From: Magicicada septendecula
Lineage: Eukaryota; Arthropoda; Insecta; Hemiptera; Cicadidae
Length of the DNA stretch: 64,000 nucleotides
Direction: 5' to 3'
NCBI GenBank assembly: GCA_034769895.1
Contig: CM068373.1
Coordinates: 441,235,080-441,299,079, forward strand
Of this stretch, positions 55,190 through 64,000 are shown one piece after another. The notes beneath the pieces are model-generated. The model was given only the letters and a program-made list of their open reading frames with translations. It was not told where the DNA came from and searched no databases. Position 1 is the first letter of the stretch. Each line of letters begins with the position of its first letter. A program made the position numbers and the translations under genes.

Positions 55190-56330
55190 GTAGATTTTTT
55201 TTCTATGGCAAACGATAACTGCCGCAAATTCAAACAGAATCAAATAATTTTTTGCATACAGCCCTTTTTTGTAGAGGACTCGCGACCTATTGTTTTTGGT
55301 GAAGATCGGTTGAGGTAAAGGGGTAGTTTACCTGCAACGGTTTTTTTTTATCAAGGGAAATTTTTTTTTTGGCAAACGATAACAGCCGCAAATTCAAACA
55401 GAATCAAATAATGTTTCGCATACAGCCCTGAATTGTAGAGTTCTCAAGACCTATTGTTTTTGGTGAAGATCGGTTAAGGGAAAGGGGTAGTTTACCTGTA
55501 ACGTTTTATGTTTTAACAAGGGTATTTCCTATGGCAAACGATAACAGCCGCAAATTCACACAGAATCAAAAGATTATTTGCATACAGCCCTAAATTGTAG
55601 AGTTCTCAAGACCTGTTGTTTTTGGTGAAGATCGGTTAAGGGAAAGGGGTAGTTTACCTACAACGTTTTTTTAACAAGGGTATTTTCTATGGCAAACGAT
55701 AACAGCCGCAAATTCAAACAGAATCAAATAATTTTCTGCATACAGCCCTGATTTGTAGAGTACTCAAGACCTGTTGTTTTTGGTGAAGATCGGTGAGGGG
55801 AAGGGGTAGTTTACCTGCAACGGTTTTTTTTATCAAGGGAAATTTTTTTTTTTTGGCAAACGATAACAGCCGCAAATTCACACAGAATCAAATAATGTTT
55901 CGCATACAGCCCTGAATTGTAGAGTTCTCAAGACCTATTGTTTTTGGTGAAGATCGGTTAAGGGAAAGGGGTAGTTTACCTACAACGTTTTTTTAACAAG
56001 GGTATTTTCTATGGCAAACGATAACAGCCGCAAATTCAAACAGAATCAAATAATTTTCTGCATACAGCCCTGATTTGTAGAGTACTCAAGACCTATTGTT
56101 TTTGGTGAAGATCGGTTGAGGGGAAGGGGTAGTTTACCTGCAACGTTTTTTTATCAAGCGTATTTTCTATGGCAAACGATAACTGCCGCAAATTCAAACA
56201 GAATCAAATAATTTTTTGCATACGTCAGTGAATTGTAGAGGACTCAAGGCCTTTAGATTTTGGTGAAGATCAGTTAAGGGGAAGGGGTAGTTTACCTGCA
56301 ACCTTTTACGTTTTAACAAGAGTAAAGTAC
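55190..56330 (+). repeat. Tandem array of seven ~160-bp units
   Basis: The marker GGCAAACGATAACAGCCGC occurs at 55207, 55371, 55533, 55691, 55855, 56013 and 56171, i.e. spacings of 164, 162, 158, 164, 158 and 158 bp. Each unit also has TTTTTGGTGAAGATCGGTT and GGGGTAGTTTACCTGCAACG. Alternating variants suggest a higher-order arrangement. A (TGTC)n-like run at 55,150-55,190 precedes it. Confidence 0.9.
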
Positions 56331-56410
56331 TTGAAAATTCATTTAAACTTTTTCAAACAATGGTAATTGTTGAAAATAAAATAATTTTGTTGCCAGGCAG
56401 TCTGAAAATT

Positions 56411-56435
56411 TCAGATTTTGTACCACAAAATCTGA
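56411..56435. repeat. Perfect 11-bp hairpin
   Basis: Arms TCAGATTTTGT and ACAAAATCTGA around a 3-nt loop (ACC), just past the tandem array. Confidence 0.7.
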
Positions 56436-57014
56436 AAAGATTATACGATAGTTTATGAAATGGTTAATAATACGTCAGTGGAAGGTGTAATGAGAAATTA
56501 GCAGAAATGGAAACCTGGGGAATGTTAACTGTTCTGTAGATACAATTTTGTCAGAATGTTTGGAAATGATCATCAACCTTGAAGAAAAAGTAAGCATATT
56601 AAGAAACATATGTAAGTACTTATTATAAAAAAATAATGTTTGTTTTTTGATAAAGTCATTTTGATTATAAAATATAAATATTTACAACAAGAAAAGAATT
56701 TTCAGTTTTCAAAATTTAAATATATTTTTATAAAACAATGGGTTCTTCATTGAGGTGGGGACCATGTCACTCACTCCATCTCAAGCCTCCTCTCCCATTT
56801 TGCAGAAAAAGAGGACCCTGTCAAGGCTGATACTTTGACGACAGTGACAGGGCTTTCCACCAAATTCAGCAGAGTGATAGGTAGGCCCAACTCTGATTGG
56901 CTCCTCAGATTTCCCCAGCGTTAGTAGGTTCTATGAAAATATTTTATTTCAAAAATGATTTTAAATATAAATCTTAGATATGTTTTATAAATCTCATGTT
57001 TTATGTTTTAACAT

Positions 57015-57190
57015 GGGTAATTTTTTATATGACGAACCATAACTGCCGTAAATTCAAACAGAATCAAATAATTTTTTACATATGTGCCTGAGCTATAGAG
57101 AACTCAATGTCTGTTGATTTTGGTGAAGATCGGTTACGGGGAAAGGGCAGTTTACCTGAAACATTTTTTGTTGCAACATGAGTAAAGTAC
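57015..57190 (+). repeat. Diverged outlying copy of the ~160-bp unit
   Basis: Contains ACCATAACTGCCGTAAATTC, TTTTGGTGAAGATCGGTTAC and GGCAGTTTACCTG. It lies ~700 bp beyond the array. Confidence 0.75.
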
Positions 57191-57623
57191 TTAATTTTGA
57201 TAAAGTATCCTGATAAGATCTTAATAATCCACTGTAGAAACGTAGATTAAATATCTATAAATGAAGAGGCTAGTTGAACGGGCTGGGGGTAATTTTCTAT
57301 AAATCAAAATTATAGTTGAAGGGGGAGGGGATAATATTTTTTATATGTGTACTACGTTATTGGCAAGAAAGAAGTATTTTTTTGTTAAAATTCCTTCCCT
57401 GGCTGTTTGGCTGAAAATGATTTTAAATATAAATCTTAGAATATGGAAGTCATGTATGGTTCTCCATACCGATATTTACTAGTGGTGGCCTTTAAATTAA
57501 TTTTCAGTACTTAGGTGGATGTGGTGTCATATGTACCGTTACAATATGACAGTCAACAATGCAATATGTTAGCTATGGATTAAAATTAAGTTGGATAATC
57601 AGATGTGTATATAATACACGTAC

Positions 57624-57692
57624 CTGTTCTAGATACTGTTCAGTCTCAGCTTCTACATCTAATTCTTCCTTTATAATGTTTGATAAAACATC
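57624..57692 (-). CDS. Small internal exon, likely of the zinc-finger gene
   Basis: A 69-bp phase-0 exon with acceptor CATTTGCAG|GATG and donor CAG|GTACGT encodes 23 residues including NIIKEELDVEAETEQYLEQ. The acidic I-K-E-E-L motif recurs in the exons at 31.5 kb (LKEELNV) and 30.0 kb (IKNEIVL). The order 58.9, 57.6, 31.5, 30.0, 14.1 kb gives an unbroken reading frame. Confidence 0.62.
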
Positions 57693-58857
57693 CTGCAAAT
57701 GAGAAAAAACCGAATTTATTTTTATACAAATTTGTTTCATTACAAGAGATTGCTTTAACACATTCACTGCTGACGACATACAGCCCACTTACCACAAGAG
57801 CTGAGCTCAGACTAAACAAAAACATTTCACACACCATAGGTACTCAGAAGCGAGTAGCACACTCCTGTTGGGAGACCAAAGTACTTGGATCTAAGTAGTT
57901 AGCAGTGAATTTGTTAAGAAGAGGCTGCAGAACATGTTTAACTTTGGAATAATATTTCAAGTAGAGAGAGAAAAAATGTTATGATTTGGAGATGATATTT
58001 TCCAACTTTTGGAAAACAAGGAAGATTTATAAAACAAATTGAATGTCATAGAAAAATTATTAAGGATTAACAGGACTCTCTACAAACGAAATTTTGTATT
58101 CAGTAGTTATTAAATTGAGAAGTAGGGATAAAAAAAGAAGAAACATCAAGAGGAGAACAGCACAAGCAAAAAGTTTATTTTTTTAAGAATAAAAATTTGC
58201 AGTTGTCAAACACTGGGTTAGGAACTATAAACACAATCTTCAAGTTGTACGTTCAGATTATAGGTTGGATGTGAAACCTGAACAATACTGAAAGCCAAAA
58301 GAGACATTTGTGTGCATATACTCAAAGTCAAGTGACACAGGACAGAAACAAGCAGACTGCTGGTGCAGATGTGTTCAAATGATGAACAGAAACTGACTAG
58401 CAAGGCAAATACACAAAAGTAGGGACAAAAGGCGACCTGCAATGATTAATGAGTAATACCTGTTAATGTGGATGTGATGTGGGGAGTAAGAGAAATCTAA
58501 CTGACACACAAAAACCTTCGAATGTTTCTTACAAGAGTGGCATGTTAGTCGAATAAGTTCAAGTACATAGCATTAATACTAACAGAATAACTACAAGCCT
58601 GGCACATACAACTGGGCTAACAAACATCTGAAACAGGACACAGAGGTGGGAATAAATATAAATCAGTACAAAGTTTTGTAAGATGTATGTTGGGAATGTG
58701 ACACTACACAAAGGCCTATTAATATAAATCATATTTTATATACAATTAATAAAAATGAATGCAATGAAAAACTGTATAATTTAAATTGTGTGTGTGTGTG
58801 CGTGCAATTGTGATAAAGTTAATAAGAAAACTATGTTTTTACTTTCGATTCTTGTAC
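57693..58857. other. Putative first intron
   Basis: No transposon or gene recognised. A (GT)n run lies at ~58,788-58,804. Confidence 0.4.
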
Positions 58858-58916
58858 CTTGTTGTCAACTCTGATCGCTTCCATTTTCCTTATGATTTTC
58901 ATGTGCACATAAACAC
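58858..58916 (-). CDS. Putative start exon of the zinc-finger gene
   Basis: After an acceptor TTTGTTTCAG|GTG the exon has ATGs at 58902 (MKIIRKMEAIRVDNK) and 58884 (MEAIRVDNK), then a donor AAG|GTACAAG in phase 0. It would join in frame to the exon at 57692. The chain is a prediction from splice signals, phase and motif similarity only. Confidence 0.5.
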
Positions 58917-58921
58917 CTGAA

Positions 58922-59395
58922 ACAAATGAAAACAAGGCAGCTGTAGTAAGACTAACCTATACTATAATCACATAAAACAAGGCAGCTGTAGTAAGACTAA
59001 CCTTTACTATAATCACATAAAACAAGGCAGCTGTAGTAAGACTAACCTGTACTATAATCACATAAAACAAGGCAGCTGTAGTAAGACTAACCTGTACTAT
59101 AATCACATAAAACAAGGCAGCTGTAGTAAGACTAACTTGTACTATAATCATACATAAAACAAGGCAGCTGTAGTAAAACTAACCTGTATTATAATCATAT
59201 AAAACAAGGCAGCTGTAGTAAAACTAACCTGTACTATAATCACACATAAAACAAGGCAGCTGTAGTAAGACTAACCTGTACTATAATCACACATAAAACA
59301 AGGCAGCTGTAGTAAGACTAACCTGTACTATAATCACATAAAACAAGCCAGCTGTAGTAAGACTAACCTATACTATAATCATATAAAACAAAAAC
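58922..59395 (-). repeat. 45-47-bp minisatellite, about ten copies
   Basis: The unit contains ACAAGGCAGCTGTAGTAAGA and CTAACCTGTACTATAATCAC (plus strand). Starts are at ~58931, 58976, 59021, 59066, 59111, then 45-47 bp apart. It abuts the splice acceptor of the putative start exon and shares its pyrimidine-rich CTGCCTTGTTTT. Confidence 0.92.
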
Positions 59396-59489
59396 ATACA
59401 ATGAAGACTCTTTAAAAAAAATGATTTTTGTGCCTAAGAAGGTACTCGTTAGCAACTATTTCGTTATACAAAGAAAAACACTTTGTTCA

Positions 59490-60830
59490 AGTGTGTAAGT
59501 TTGGGTGAGCTAGAAAAATATTTACAGGATAATTCAAATATTCCAGATGGTGAAACTGAATGTTCTGTATTGTCATATACTGTACAATATGATGAGTACA
59601 TATACTTTTATTTTTTTGTTACCTTAATTAAATATTACGTAAGTTATGAAAAAACATAAAACTAAATATAATTCTTAACTAAAAATGAACTTTTTTCGTG
59701 TGAAACTTACTAAATATAATTATTTTACTACGACTTGGAACACAAAACTTTTTATGGCTAAAAACGTAAAAGTTTTACCTTACAACCTGAACCGGTTTTC
59801 ACTTTCAAAAAGCTTCTTCATATGAAGTTTTGTGTTCCAAGTCGTAGTAAAATAATTATATTTAGTTAACGGACACGTCATGGGCAACGAAATCCAAGAA
59901 ACATAAACATTTAAAAACTGATGCAACATACAAATTTAATTGGCACGATTTTCCAGTTCTAGTTATGGAAACTACGGATCACAGTAAACAATTTCATCCT
60001 TTGGTATTGTGGTTTGCAGTAATGAGAGAGCAGAAGATTTTGGATTTTTATTCAAAACTTGAAAGTATGGTAACGAACAGAATTTTGCTGGACATTTTCT
60101 CCCACTATAGTGACTTGTGATGTGTACTAAAAATATTGGTGAACATTTTAAAAGGGTTTTTGGTGACAGTATAATAATTGTAATCTATTGGGCACATATG
60201 AGGAAGAATTTCAAGAAAAAACCTAAGAAAATTGTCAATACAAAATCAAATGTAAAATAATTTATTCTTGAAGATTGAGATCTGTTACAACTAAGCCAAT
60301 CTGAAGAAATATTCGACAAAGCATCTAAGTTATTTATTAAAAATGGGATGAGAAAAAAACTTTACTTCCTATTCAAAATGGAGTGGTTAACTAAACACAA
60401 GAATTGGTATGAAGGTGTTTCAACACTAGTACCAAGCGCAAACAAGGTCTTGGAAGCATGCTTTAAAGTAACAAAAGATGAGAATATGATGCACCAACAA
60501 GAACCACTTGGTCATTTTTTCAGATCAATTAAGAATTATATACATTAATGGTTTACATAATATCTATCAAATGTTAAAAATTTTGAAAAGAAACTTAAAA
60601 TACATCTGCATTACAGATGGATAAGTGGACATCAATGGGCAAAATCTGTTAATATCGCTGCTATTAAATACACTATTGATGGAACAGTATAGCAAACATT
60701 GGCTGATATACTGGTAAAATATAAAAGCAGAATGAGTAGGATTTGTAAAAAGAAGTTACGGTTCATAACATGTGGAGCCAAAGTTCCACGTATAACAAAT
60801 TTCCCTTCATTTTGGACTTGAAAATGGTGA
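59490..60830 (+). pseudogene. MULE (Mutator-like) transposase, heavily decayed
   Basis: Before the PLE piece: LGELEKYLQDNSNIPDGETE and VLSYTVQYDEY. After it: KHLKTDATYKFNWHDFPVLV, TTDHSKQFHPLVLWF (the first-Asp region of MULE transposases has DATYK), and later WLTKHKNWYEGVSTLVPSAN and VTKDENMM. Many stops and shifts. The C-terminal SWIM-type zinc finger was not found. A PLE-B piece (59716-59902) splits the gene. Confidence 0.65.
59716..59902. mobile_element. PLE-B terminal inverted piece
   Basis: The left half is the PLE-B 3' end on the minus strand (ACGTAAAAGTTTTACC; the truncated hammerhead keeps GAAAACCGGTTC but lost CTGACGA). The right half has TTAACGGACACGTCATGGGC, the PLE-B start region seen at 17830-17870. 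The arms AATTATTTTACTACGACTTG / CAAGTCGTAGTAAAATAATT form a palindrome. GAAAC on both flanks may be a target duplication. Confidence 0.75.
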
Positions 60831-60839
60831 TGACATCAT

Positions 60840-62828
60840 GAAGCTGTAGCTAACAATTCAGCAATACCGTATGACAAAGTTGGAGTATACCGCAACTCAT
60901 ATCTTATAATACTAACTTTGTTTATAAAATATTTTTCGTTTTTTCTAATTTTTATGCTATGATATATCTGTTTTTTATGTACTCATACGTAAATATGTGT
61001 ATAAAAAATTAAGGTTGCAATTCTTTTCCTTCTTTGAGAAATTAGAGTAAAAAAATTGAATTTTATTCATTCTTATTTGACAGCTTCAGATACAAAGACT
61101 GTCTGTAAAGTAACACATTGGGTCAGTAAACATGGCTCCACATTATACGTTAGAATTTACTGAAACTAAAGAAGTTTATTTGAAGGCACAGATACACTAA
61201 AAATGAATTTTTTAAGAAATGGTCAGGCAACCAGTGCTGGACCACTTGGAATGGATTAACCCAGGATACAAAATAACAGGTTACCACATAATCAGTGATG
61301 TATAGCATAAACAGGTGTGGCGATATTTCTGCAAATAAAAAATATTAGGATTTCCAAACACGCGGCTAATTTTGACCATGAATAAAGAAAAACAAATTTT
61401 ACATAGACTGATCATGTACCGTTTAGACCTGTACTGTGAGTAGAAACAAAAACCCGGTTTTCCAAGTTTTGTGGCTCCTAGAGCATAGGTAGCACACCAG
61501 ACTATTATTGGACAGTCGGCAGCGACCTCAGCTCTGGTCAGAGGTGCCCCCTCCCCAAAGGCCATGGCGCATTCTCCCCCCCCAAGTATTCCGAAATCCC
61601 CCAATTTGATTTCGTGGGTAGGGGGGATCACAATACGGGAGTATGGAATAACCCCCAGTTAACGTGGATCTTGAGACTTTAAAAATTTTTGAAAAACTAA
61701 AGCCATTTAAGCAATTACAGGAATCAAAAAACTAATGTTTTCTTTTTATCAATACCACAAGGTTTTCTAGTATGTCTAATCAATAACTAAATTATGAGAA
61801 ATGTAAGAGCCTGGTCAAACCTAACTTAAACTGTAGGGCCTAAAAAGGTTATAAAGTTGGCAAAGAGAAAGTGGTATACCGAGAAAGTTTGAACTCTGTA
61901 GGGGTAGGCCCTATTCATTGTTATTGGCGTCGAGGAGTTTTACGGGGGGTTTACGTCAAAAAGTAGATTTAATTGTTAAAAGCAAAATTGACGTTGTTAG
62001 GTTAACATGCACTCTAACCTAACAACTAACCTTTCTCGCTTTTCACGAAATTCATGTAAAAAAAACTCGAAATAACCCTGTTACTATACATGTCTCACTT
62101 TTCTGTGACAGAACTCATTTTCCACTGATACTCGGTTTTTGTACAGATCGCTGGAAAAACATTCAACTCAAAGCAGCATTGTGTTTCAACGCTGTATCGT
62201 TTATGCACTTTTTTCTCAATTTGCAAATAAAATGTGCGAATTTTTCGTGTCCGGACCTAGTTTTAACCTGTAGCTTACGTAGAAACACAAAAAAAGCTGT
62301 TTTTGTAACTCTTGTGGCTGACAGAGCTCAGGTTGACTGCCAACTATTACATTTCTTTACCATAAACTAAACTCCAATCGTCTTTAAATTAGTAACTTAC
62401 CGTCTTATATAACACAAGCCACTATAATATAGTTTTCAAATATTCCGTATATAAACCACTCTGTAAACAAACACTGCACAAAATAAACTTTTCAAAAGCA
62501 TGTTAAAAATAAGAACGTTTATTTAACATAAGAATAAGTGCTACAAGCTACAAGACATACGCTCTTCACGAATCATTCTTAAAGACATCACCAACCAGCA
62601 CTAACGCGAGAAATGGAATACAACGCGGGAAAACTTTTTCTTCCCATACTTGGCCGTTGTCATAATCGATATTATATAGCGACTGTAATTAATTGCAATC
62701 GATATTAGTACTATTAATTATTAATATTCCACTTGTAAAGTATCCGTTATAAACTATCATAAACTTTAATGCTGTAATATCATAAACTTTGCATGCTTTA
62801 CACTCAAAAACTGGAGGAATTAAATTGC
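60840..62828. other. No gene recognised
   Basis: A GC-richer part at 61,490-61,640 and a small inverted GTTAGGTTAACATG / CTAACCTAACAACTAACC cluster near 62,000 were seen; neither identifies a family. Confidence 0.4.
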
Positions 62829-64000
62829 CAGATGCGGACTAAGTCCATTGGAGGCCCCGGCGGTAAAAATGTAAAGTACCATTTACCAAATGGTAAAAGC
62901 TTAAGAGCATGATAATGCCTTTCAGCCGCCAGCTAAACGCAACATTATTATGGTTACTGACTGACTGATTGGTTACATACCTATCTACAGCTATACAGTG
63001 TTGTTTGCTTGTTAGGTCTTTAATCTGCGACGGACGTTAGCACGTTAGCGGTCGCGGTTTTAGTTAACGATTCCCGGCTGGTAAATGATGACGTCATGCA
63101 GCGTGATGCGTTACAGAAATTTTCAAATGACCCCCAGCCATAAGACATTATCATGTCAAAAAAATGAAGGCCCATAGCCCCAAGCCTTAAACAAAAAAAT
63201 TGTGTAAAGAAGTGATGATTTTTTCGGAAAGATTTTAGTATTAGATTGTTAAAGAGTTGCTTAAACTAGTAATATGTAACTAATAATAAAACTCAACGTT
63301 TCAAGAAAAATCAGAAATTTATTCAAAAAATTTAACAGTAACTAAGTTACTTTAGTGCTTAAAAAAGGTTCTCTACTTATATGAATTTGCATCTTGATTT
63401 TTCTTTGGCAAATTCATCAATTATTTTTGCAGTATCTATTTCATAAAAAATGTCTTCTTCTGTGGCCATGTTGTTCAACCTGTCTTCACCCACCGCACTC
63501 CTTAAATAGTTTTTAACGCGTTTTAAAACTGAAAAATATCTTTCACCTGATGCATCTGATATCGGTACCGGTATTGTTAAAAATATTTTTAAAATATTCT
63601 CTACGTTAGGAAAAGTCAAAGACATTTCTCTTGCAACTCGATAAATTTCTGATGCAGTTCTGATGGTATCTTTGTTTTCTTGTAGAAATAGTAAGAACTG
63701 GTGTAGTTCATCGTCAAAATTAGAAATATCAATGTCACTTTTATAAAAATCCTTCAGTTATAAAATACCTTAAAATGTTCTTAAGTCTTTCATATGTCTG
63801 AGTTCTTCGAGACAGTTCTGCCTTGGTGCTATCGCATATGACACAAATGAATTGACAATGAAATTTTCCCTTCTTGCAAATTCGTAACCAACATCTTTGA
63901 TTTCATCGAAAAACATTTTCCTGTTTTGTGGCCTACAAGCTCGTCCATCTTCTTCATCAAATGACAGCTCTAACAACTCAGTTGCTTCTTTTTCCATTTT
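62829..64000 (-). mobile_element. hAT-type transposon, 3' part (continues beyond window)
   Basis: The putative terminal repeat at ~62,829 reads CAGATGCGGACTAAGTCC then GAGGCCCC, like hAT ends of the form CAGTGGCGGA...GGCCC. The transposase follows on the minus strand and runs off the window end. Confidence 0.6.
63377..63997 (-). pseudogene. hAT transposase (ZMYM1-like), C-terminal part
   Basis: From the window end the frame starts MEKEATELLELSFDEEDGRA, then KMFFDEIKDVGYEFARRENF. A frameshift lies near 63,755. The C-terminal part has ELHQFLLFLQENKDTIRTAS, LTIPVPISDASGERYFSVLK and RVKNYLRSAVGEDRLNNMAT, the hAT dimerisation domain (consensus S-x-E-R-x-F-S-x-L-K, here SGERYFSVLK), ending KEKSRCKFI. 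The N-terminal DNA-binding and first catalytic parts lie outside the window. Confidence 0.78.

Larger units (their letters stand above)
51231..57540. mobile_element. ~6.3 kb insertion of unknown type, AATAT duplication
   Basis: Comparison with the uninterrupted duplicate at 33.97-34.2 kb shows that 51231-57540 was inserted: AATAT stands on both sides (51226-51230 and 57541-57545), and the flanks join to match the duplicate. The insert starts AGTTACTCGACG and ends ATGTACCGTTAC; the end recalls the LTR ends here. No reverse transcriptase, transposase or terminal repeats were recognised inside. Confidence 0.55.

Noticed and set aside
58957-59151. ORF with repeated VSLTTAALFYVIIVQ
   Set aside because: It is the 45-bp minisatellite read in one frame; 45 is a multiple of three, so it stays open by chance.
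55190-59395. Direct repeats that might suggest a CRISPR array
   Set aside because: Units are contiguous tandem repeats without unique spacers, in a eukaryotic context.
61281-61631. 116-codon minus ORF in GC-richer sequence
   Set aside because: No recognisable domain, no splice or repeat context; kept as unannotated sequence.
1-64000. tRNA or rRNA genes
   Set aside because: No cloverleaf with matching A/B boxes or rRNA-like stretch was seen by eye; a covariance search would settle this.

Overview
The window looks like non-coding-rich nuclear DNA from an arthropod, most likely an insect with a large genome. It is AT-rich, has spliced minus-strand exons with GT/AG borders, an insect-type C2H2 zinc-finger gene, and a dense, layered set of eukaryotic transposons (Penelope-like, Ty3/gypsy-like, LINE, piggyBac, pogo/Tigger, Tc1/mariner/IS630, MULE, hAT). 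No prokaryotic operon, rRNA, tRNA or CRISPR array is visible. The species cannot be told from the sequence alone.

Layout. 1-10.2 kb: two inverted copies of a truncated DDE_3 (Tc1/mariner/IS630) transposon, a ~1 kb TA-flanked non-autonomous element, and two head-to-head Penelope-like elements (PLE family A). 12.3-14.1 kb: the terminal exon of a minus-strand C2H2 gene (14 fingers, with decayed fingers beyond a premature stop). Small phase-0 exons at 30.0, 31.5, 57.6 and 58.9 kb fit the same gene, so most of the window would be intron packed with transposons. 14.45-20.87 kb: a defective LTR retrotransposon (E1) whose gag-like ORF is split by a rearranged PLE-B insertion. 21.3-24.6 kb: a pogo-like transposase split by a solo LTR, then a LINE fragment. 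24.9-26.1 kb: another solo LTR. 26.5-27.4 kb: a decayed member of a multicopy protein family of unknown function. 27.43-29.71 kb: a piggyBac copy turned into a foldback. 31.55-33.85 kb: a Tigger/pogo element. 34.2-48.8 kb: one DDE_3 transposon pried apart by three later insertions: a PLE-B palindrome, an 11.75 kb gypsy-like element (E2, gag-pol nearly intact) and a solo LTR. 49.8-51 kb: mariner pieces. 51.2-57.5 kb: a ~6.3 kb insertion of unknown type with a ~160 bp tandem array. 58.9-59.4 kb: a 45 bp tandem array. 59.5-60.8 kb: a decayed MULE split by a PLE piece. 62.8-64 kb: the 3' half of a hAT transposase that runs off the window.

Most notable: (1) hammerhead-ribozyme motifs in the PLEs, with palindromic stem III; (2) a RanBP2-type zinc finger instead of a CCHC knuckle in the E2 gag, together with GTAAGT motifs near the ends of the related LTRs; (3) E2 has a clean 4-bp target duplication and nearly open gag-pol, but its two LTRs are only about 70% alike; (4) insertions that can be ordered by target duplications and by transposase reading frames that resume on the far side.

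All alignments, percentages and splice calls were made by eye; no search or alignment program was run.
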